Below, in pieces: positions 13,858 through 17,388 of a stretch of DNA of 17,388 nt (positions are counted from its first letter, which is position 1; every line of letters begins with the position of its first letter). The stretch is from GCA-016700035 sp964646575 (GTDB taxonomy: Bacteria; Patescibacteriota; Saccharimonadia; CAILAD01; GCA-016700035). The stretch spans positions 1-17,388 of the forward strand of contig CAZYFT010000013.1 in NCBI GenBank assembly GCA_964646575.1. The letters run 5' to 3'. The notes beneath the pieces are model-generated. The model ran no database searches and was not told the origin of the DNA. It was given only the letters and a program-made list of their open reading frames with translations. Both the position numbers and the translations under genes were made by a program.

Positions 13858-16021
13858 CCGCGCTCACGTTCTCCCCTGAGTTTTCCTGAAAACCACCGTC
13901 AGCAGCTGGGCCGGTATCAATAGACGACATCAATACAGCGCGTGGCTTCGCACCATCTGCCGGACCAATTACGCCATTCTCTTCAAGCATATCCATTAAC
14001 CGAGCCGCGCGTGAGTAGCCAACCTTAAAACGTCGCTGTAAGAGCGAAGCTGATGCCTTGCCGCTCTGCACGACAAAAGCTACAACCTCATCGTATAGAT
14101 CATCATCACCAGATCCACCGTCACCAGAGGTCATCACACCACGGGCACCAATTTTAACCGCTTGTGCTAGTACTTCCTCGTTATATTGTGGCGCACGTTC
14201 ATCACGCAAGAATTGCATTACTGCCGATACTTCCTCACCCGTAATAAGCACACCTTGGGCGCGTTTTGGCTTCATAAATTCTGGTGAAGAAAAGAGCATA
14301 TCGCCTTTTCCAAGGAGCTTTTCGGCACCGCTCTGATCTAAAATGGTACGACTATCAATCTGGCTAGCCGTTGTAAGCGCCACACGAGCTGGCAAGTTAG
14401 CCTTAATAAGACCAGTCACCACTCCAACACTCGGACGCTGCGTAGCAAGTACAAGGTGAATGCCAACCGCACGCGCCATCTGAGCAATTCGTACAATCAA
14501 GGTCTCAACATCCTTGCCGGCCACCACCATGAGGTCGGCGAACTCATCCAAGACGATTACGATGTATGGCATACCATCGACGCCTTTTTGCTGGTTATAC
14601 TCACCGATATCGCGCTTACCATGGTCGGCCAGCAAATTAAGCCGGCGCTCCATCTCGGCAACTGCCCACTTCATGGCGCTAATTGCCTTCTCATGATCAG
14701 TAATCACCGGCGTTAAGAGATGCGGAATATCATTATATGGAGTAAGTTCTACGCGCTTTGGGTCTACCAATATGAGTCGCAACTGAGCTGGTGAATTACG
14801 GTATAAGAAAGAAGTCAGCATAGTATTAATCATCACCGACTTACCAGCTTTTGTGGCACCCGCAACCAAAAGGTGTGGCATGCTCGCCAAATCTCCAGTT
14901 AAAATGTCGCCAGCCACATCGCGCCCCAGCACAAATTCCAAGCGGCTCAGCTTGGTTTGCATTTCCTTGCTTTCCAGAATATCGCGCAAGCGAACTTGAG
15001 CGCTCTTCTCGTTTGGCACTTCAATACCTACAAGATCTGTTCCCGCAATTGGTGCTTCAATACGAATATGCGGAGCTTTCAGGGCCAAAGCTAAGTTTCG
15101 GTCTAAGGCCGTAATTTTATTGAGCTTCACTCCGGTTGATGGCTTTAATGTGTATTGTGCTACGGTTGGGCCAACATTAACCCCAACCATTGCTACTTCG
15201 ATACCAAAATCCTGGAAAGTTTTCTGGATAATATTGGCTTTCTCTTTTTCATTACCAGCATCGGCTTTTGTAGACATCCCCTTTAAGAGATCAAGCGGTG
15301 GATATTTCCAATCCTTATCAAGGGTGGCAGTCATGGCGGCCTTCGGACCAGGCTTAGCCTTAGGCTCTTCTTCTCCAACTGTGCCGCGGAAAGGCAGCTT
15401 ATTATTCACCGCAAAACCTGGCTGCTTAACCTCCAACTTATTCTCGTCTGCTTTCTTCTCGCGACCAAAAAGCTTGCGGGCCAAGTCGGCAAGACGCACA
15501 CCAGTAGCAATTACAATCACAACCAGCTCAACAAGTACCAAGAGGAAAATGGCCAACGGAGTTGTGAGGAGTGGATGCAAAATCATCCACAAAGCGTAGC
15601 CGATGAAACCACCCTGATTTGGGAGTTCGCTTAACGTCGTGCCCTCACCAGCGAGCGAGAACTGCAAGATGCCAGCGAGCACTATAAAGAAGGCGATCAA
15701 CCCGAAGTAATTCTGCCCCTTAAGTTCGAACCGCTTTGGCAAAAAGAGCAAAATAGCCAAGCCAAAAAATGCTGCTGGAACCAGATACGCAGCCTGCCCG
15801 ATAAGACTCTTTACTGCTTGCATAAATGAAGTACCGAGCGAACCAGCACCGCCAAAGAATGCCACGATGAGCAGCACACCTAATCCAATTAAAATGATTG
15901 CAGCAATATCTTGTTTTGCAGCTTTAGACAGAAGTGGCTTTTTTTCAACAACTTCTTGTTTTTTGCGAGTATTTGGTCGGGCTGACTTCTTGCGTCCGCC
16001 TTTTTTTGAACCGGTTGCCAT
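13850..16021 (-). CDS. ftsK: DNA translocase FtsK/SpoIIIE
   Basis: The gene encodes 723 aa. After a basic start (1-35) come about four membrane helices (38-58, 76-94, 104-123, 144-175), a short linker, then the alpha/beta motor: Walker A GATKAGKS (388-395), VDPKRVEL, Walker B IVIVLDE (487-493) and the LATQRPSV motif. A gamma winged-helix domain (about 640-705, YDEVVAFVVQSGKASASLLQRRFKVGYSRAARLMDMLEENG) recognises polar chromosome sequences in known FtsKs. It pumps DNA through the closing septum. Length is closer to SpoIIIE than to E. coli FtsK because the linker is short. TGA is its stop, the only TGA stop of a clear gene here. No Shine-Dalgarno site precedes the ATG. First gene of ftsK-rodZ-yajQ. 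Confidence 0.97.
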   Translation of the reverse strand: MATGSKKGGRKKSARPNTRKKQEVVEKKPLLSKAAKQDIAAIILIGLGVLLIVAFFGGAGSLGTSFMQAVKSLIGQAAYLVPAAFFGLAILLFLPKRFELKGQNYFGLIAFFIVLAGILQFSLAGEGTTLSELPNQGGFIGYALWMILHPLLTTPLAIFLLVLVELVVIVIATGVRLADLARKLFGREKKADENKLEVKQPGFAVNNKLPFRGTVGEEEPKAKPGPKAAMTATLDKDWKYPPLDLLKGMSTKADAGNEKEKANIIQKTFQDFGIEVAMVGVNVGPTVAQYTLKPSTGVKLNKITALDRNLALALKAPHIRIEAPIAGTDLVGIEVPNEKSAQVRLRDILESKEMQTKLSRLEFVLGRDVAGDILTGDLASMPHLLVAGATKAGKSVMINTMLTSFLYRNSPAQLRLILVDPKRVELTPYNDIPHLLTPVITDHEKAISAMKWAVAEMERRLNLLADHGKRDIGEYNQQKGVDGMPYIVIVLDEFADLMVVAGKDVETLIVRIAQMARAVGIHLVLATQRPSVGVVTGLIKANLPARVALTTASQIDSRTILDQSGAEKLLGKGDMLFSSPEFMKPKRAQGVLITGEEVSAVMQFLRDERAPQYNEEVLAQAVKIGARGVMTSGDGGSGDDDLYDEVVAFVVQSGKASASLLQRRFKVGYSRAARLMDMLEENGVIGPADGAKPRAVLMSSIDTGPAADGGFQENSGENVSADE

Positions 16022-16072
16022 ATCTTTTTATTATGCCTCGCTTTAGCACTAAACGCCAGATAGTTTATAGAG

Positions 16073-16113
16073 AAAAACACGAGAGTTCTCTAGCGTATTT
16101 CTCACCCTCTCGT
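16073..16113 (-). promoter_or_regulatory. Terminator-like hairpin in the ftsK leader
   Basis: In minus sense ACGAGAG (16107-16113) pairs with CTCTCGT (16079-16085) around a 21-nt loop, followed by GTTTTT. A 7-bp stem with a run of T lies within the leader of ftsK and could act as an attenuator, though the stem is weak and the loop large. Confidence 0.4.
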
Positions 16114-16121
16114 CTGCATCT

Positions 16122-16130
16122 ATTATAACA
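16122..16130 (-). promoter_or_regulatory. Extended -10 promoter of ftsK
   Basis: Minus strand TG-T-TATAAT is a perfect extended -10. The start would be near 16115, giving a leader of about 94 nt. A second, weaker box, CATAAT, lies 8 nt before the ftsK ATG and would give a leaderless message. Confidence 0.6.
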
Positions 16131-16153
16131 TAGTCGGACAATAAAATAAAGAG

Positions 16154-16184
16154 TTGTCAAATATGGCCGTATGAAAGTTATGCT
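16154..16184 (+). promoter_or_regulatory. Promoter candidate of cmk
   Basis: TTGTCA (16154-16159), a 19-nt spacer and TATGCT (16179-16184). The -35 is good; the -10 and spacing are only fair. The leader would be about 60 nt. Confidence 0.4.
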
Positions 16185-16254
16185 TGGAGGATTCACTCGC
16201 GGTATCGTACAGTAAAACTGCAAACGCACCTCGACGAGAAGAAAGTTGTACACC

Positions 16255-16914
16255 GTGACAGAACGAGTGGTTATCGCCATCGACGGTCCGGCCGGCAGTG
16301 GCAAATCCACCGCTGCGCGCTTGCTCGCCGAAACCTTTGAATACGTCGCCCTCGATTCGGGCAGCGTATACCGCATCATCACCATCGCAATGCTCAGAAA
16401 TGGCATGACGCCGGGCGACAACTTCGCCAATTGGTTCGTGAGCCTGGGAACAGATGTGGTCACCCTGACGGATGGCCGGGCCACCCACCTGTTTGGCCGT
16501 GAGGTGAGCGAAGAAGAGCTCAAGGCACCTGAAGTGCATGCCTGTGTCTCGCAAGTCAGTGAGCATCCAGGCGTTCGCGAATTCGTGAATGCCAAGCTCC
16601 GCGAGTACGCCGAGCAATGCGAGAGCGGAATCGTCTGCGATGGCCGGGACGCCGGAACAGTGATTTTTCCAGGTGCAGACGTCAAGATCTACCTCACCGC
16701 ACGCCTCATCATTCGCGCCCGAAGGATCGGCCTTCCTCAGTCTGCAGTACAGGCAAGAGATGAGAATGATCACAAGAAAGCTTTCGGACCACTGCCGCGC
16801 TGGCAGGAGGCAAAGCAACTTGGCTACAAAATCGTTCAAACAGACGCCAAAGAGCCGAGCTTGGTCTTAGCCGTGATGTGTCGACACGTTGAACGCACCC
16901 TCTCCCAGCTCTAG
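16255..16914 (+). CDS. cmk: Cytidylate kinase, divergent
   Basis: The gene encodes 219 aa from GTG (16255-16257). It phosphorylates CMP/dCMP with ATP. The P-loop is AIDGPAGSGKST (8-19); LDSGSVYR (33-40) takes the place of the usual LDTGAMYR; CDGRDAGTVIFP (128-139) and IYLTA match the substrate-binding core, and QARDENDHKKAFGPL covers the RDxxDxxR-like lid. The usual iDTt near the end reads VQTDAK. A TTG three codons upstream is possible, but GTG places the P-loop at the usual distance and lies after GAGAAG. C-ending codons and GC content are higher than in ftsK or rpsF nearby, which hints at a separate origin. It is a single-gene unit ending in a strong terminator. Confidence 0.93.
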   Translation: MTERVVIAIDGPAGSGKSTAARLLAETFEYVALDSGSVYRIITIAMLRNGMTPGDNFANWFVSLGTDVVTLTDGRATHLFGREVSEEELKAPEVHACVSQVSEHPGVREFVNAKLREYAEQCESGIVCDGRDAGTVIFPGADVKIYLTARLIIRARRIGLPQSAVQARDENDHKKAFGPLPRWQEAKQLGYKIVQTDAKEPSLVLAVMCRHVERTLSQL

Positions 16915-16932
16915 AGCTGGGAGTTATTTTTT
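16902..16932 (+). terminator. Intrinsic terminator overlapping the cmk stop codon
   Basis: A perfect palindrome with arms CTCCCAGCTCT (16902-16912) and AGAGCTGGGAG (16913-16923) is followed by TTATTTTTT. The cmk TAG (16912-16914) is at its centre, and the T-tract encodes the last Lys codons and stop of the convergent gene. On the minus strand no T-tract follows. Confidence 0.92.
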
Positions 16933-17169
16933 GACATCATACAGACTAATACCAATACCAGACTGGGCTAACCGAGAAATAAAGTCATGAAATACTTGTT
17001 GGTGTTCGGTGCCAGCATTTATATATGACCAGTCCGTTGCCTCCGCAACCTTTGATTTGTCTTCGGCAAATACATTCACCCACACACTATAACCCGCCTC
17101 TTGTGCACGCTTAACCTCGTTGATAATACCGTAACTAACATCTTTACGCTTCGCCGCGGATATTGTCAC
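16924..17169 (-). CDS. Unrecognised small protein, true start uncertain
   Basis: With the GTG at 17167-17169 the product is 81 aa. The frame stays open upstream to 17316 and reads as plausible protein (NLSGNGIFDAREFLNRQL..., IKEIWFNTGTYVTKYA), so the real product is probably near 131 aa, but no ATG, GTG or TTG lies in that extension and a TGA closes it at 17317-17319. Removing one A from the AAA at 17315-17317 would join the extension to a TTG at 17318-17320, 12 nt after GAGGTG in the RNase J tail. The sequence alternates strands and helices with several aromatic residues and no membrane segment. It ends KK-TAA inside the cmk terminator. No family is recognised; co-transcription with RNase J is likely. 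Confidence 0.6.
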   Translation of the reverse strand: MTISAAKRKDVSYGIINEVKRAQEAGYSVWVNVFAEDKSKVAEATDWSYINAGTEHQQVFHDFISRLAQSGIGISLYDVKK

Positions 17170-17329
17170 GCGTTTTTCATCGTCTTGCGCATATTTTGTG
17201 ACATACGTACCCGTATTAAACCAGATCTCTTTTATCTGCAGTTTACGCGCAGCTTCGATTGCTAGCTGACGATTGAGAAACTCTCTAGCATCAAATATGC
17301 CATTGCCACTCAGATTTCAAGGATAAGTT

Positions 17330-17388
17330 TTACACCTCAATTACGACTGGGAGAATGATTGGGTTCCGTTTGGTTACCTTAAATAGGT
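17330..17388 (-). CDS. rnj: Ribonuclease J, last codons only
   Basis: Only the last 18 codons and TAA are present; the rest lies beyond the right edge. The ending KVTKRNPIILPVVIEV closely matches the conserved RNase J C-terminus (TxRxPxIxPVVxEV). RNase J is a metallo-beta-lactamase exo/endoribonuclease of mRNA decay and rRNA maturation. The call rests on this short tail. Confidence 0.75.
   Translation of the reverse strand, partial: LFKVTKRNPIILPVVIEV

Noticed and set aside
16171..16215. 14-codon ORF in the cmk leader (MKVMLGGFTRGIVQ)
   Set aside because: No ribosome site before it and it overlaps the candidate -10; no reason to prefer it over chance.
16065..16685. 206-codon minus-strand ORF opposite cmk
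   Set aside because: Another antisense frame, Ser/Thr/Pro-rich, overlapping the ftsK promoter; no family features.
16123..16839. 238-codon minus-strand ORF opposite cmk
   Set aside because: It is the antisense of a clear cytidylate kinase; such long antisense frames come from the GC-rich codon pattern.
1..17388. tRNA, rRNA, CRISPR arrays, insertion sequences
   Set aside because: No T-loop-like GTTCGA tracts with flanking stems, no regularly spaced repeats and no transposase-like proteins were found.

Overview
The window looks like chromosome from a small-genome bacterium, most likely a Candidate Phyla Radiation (Patescibacteria) lineage such as Saccharibacteria. The grounds are tight packing, very large single-pass surface proteins with a SurA-like segment, a RodZ-like protein with an extra Ig-like domain, and an rpsF-ssb-rpsR cluster that passes directly to efp without rplI. 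This is inference; no marker gene in the window settles the phylum. Stops are TAA, TAG and, for ftsK, TGA, and genes are not interrupted by TGA, so the genetic code appears standard.

Layout. 1-6088 (minus): two tandem paralogous giant surface proteins. The upstream one is complete (1339 aa); the downstream one runs off the left edge (first 659 aa). Both have a short Lys/Pro-rich cytoplasmic tail, one membrane helix, a SurA-like helical region and long beta-rich ectodomains. 6193-7272 (plus): ychF, divergent from the surface locus, with an extended -10 promoter that predicts a leaderless mRNA. 7310-9645 (minus): translation and replication housekeeping, rpsF-ssb-rpsR, then efp, then a HIT hydrolase with its own promoter. 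9798-10337 (plus): a probable PRC-barrel protein, also predicted leaderless, followed by a possible 23-codon membrane micro-ORF. 10515-16021 (minus): ftsK-rodZ-like-yajQ, then recA-recX behind their own promoter. 16255-16914 (plus): cmk, ended by a strong intrinsic terminator. 16924-17388 (minus): an unrecognised small gene behind the very end of RNase J.

How it works together. The central part serves chromosome handling (FtsK translocase, RecA/RecX, SSB), translation (S6, S18, EF-P, YchF), cell shape (RodZ-like) and nucleotide metabolism (CMK, HIT). Several first genes of transcription units lack a Shine-Dalgarno sequence (ychF, the PRC gene, both surface genes, ftsK), and for two of them a -10 box sits at exactly the leaderless distance. 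Most genes inside operons (ssb, rpsR, yajQ, recX), and recA behind its own promoter, carry clear Shine-Dalgarno sites; the rodZ-like site is weak. The most unusual content is the paired surface-protein locus and its shared promoter-proximal motif. RNA hairpins that enclose the ribosome-binding sites of efp and the HIT gene are the next most notable signals.
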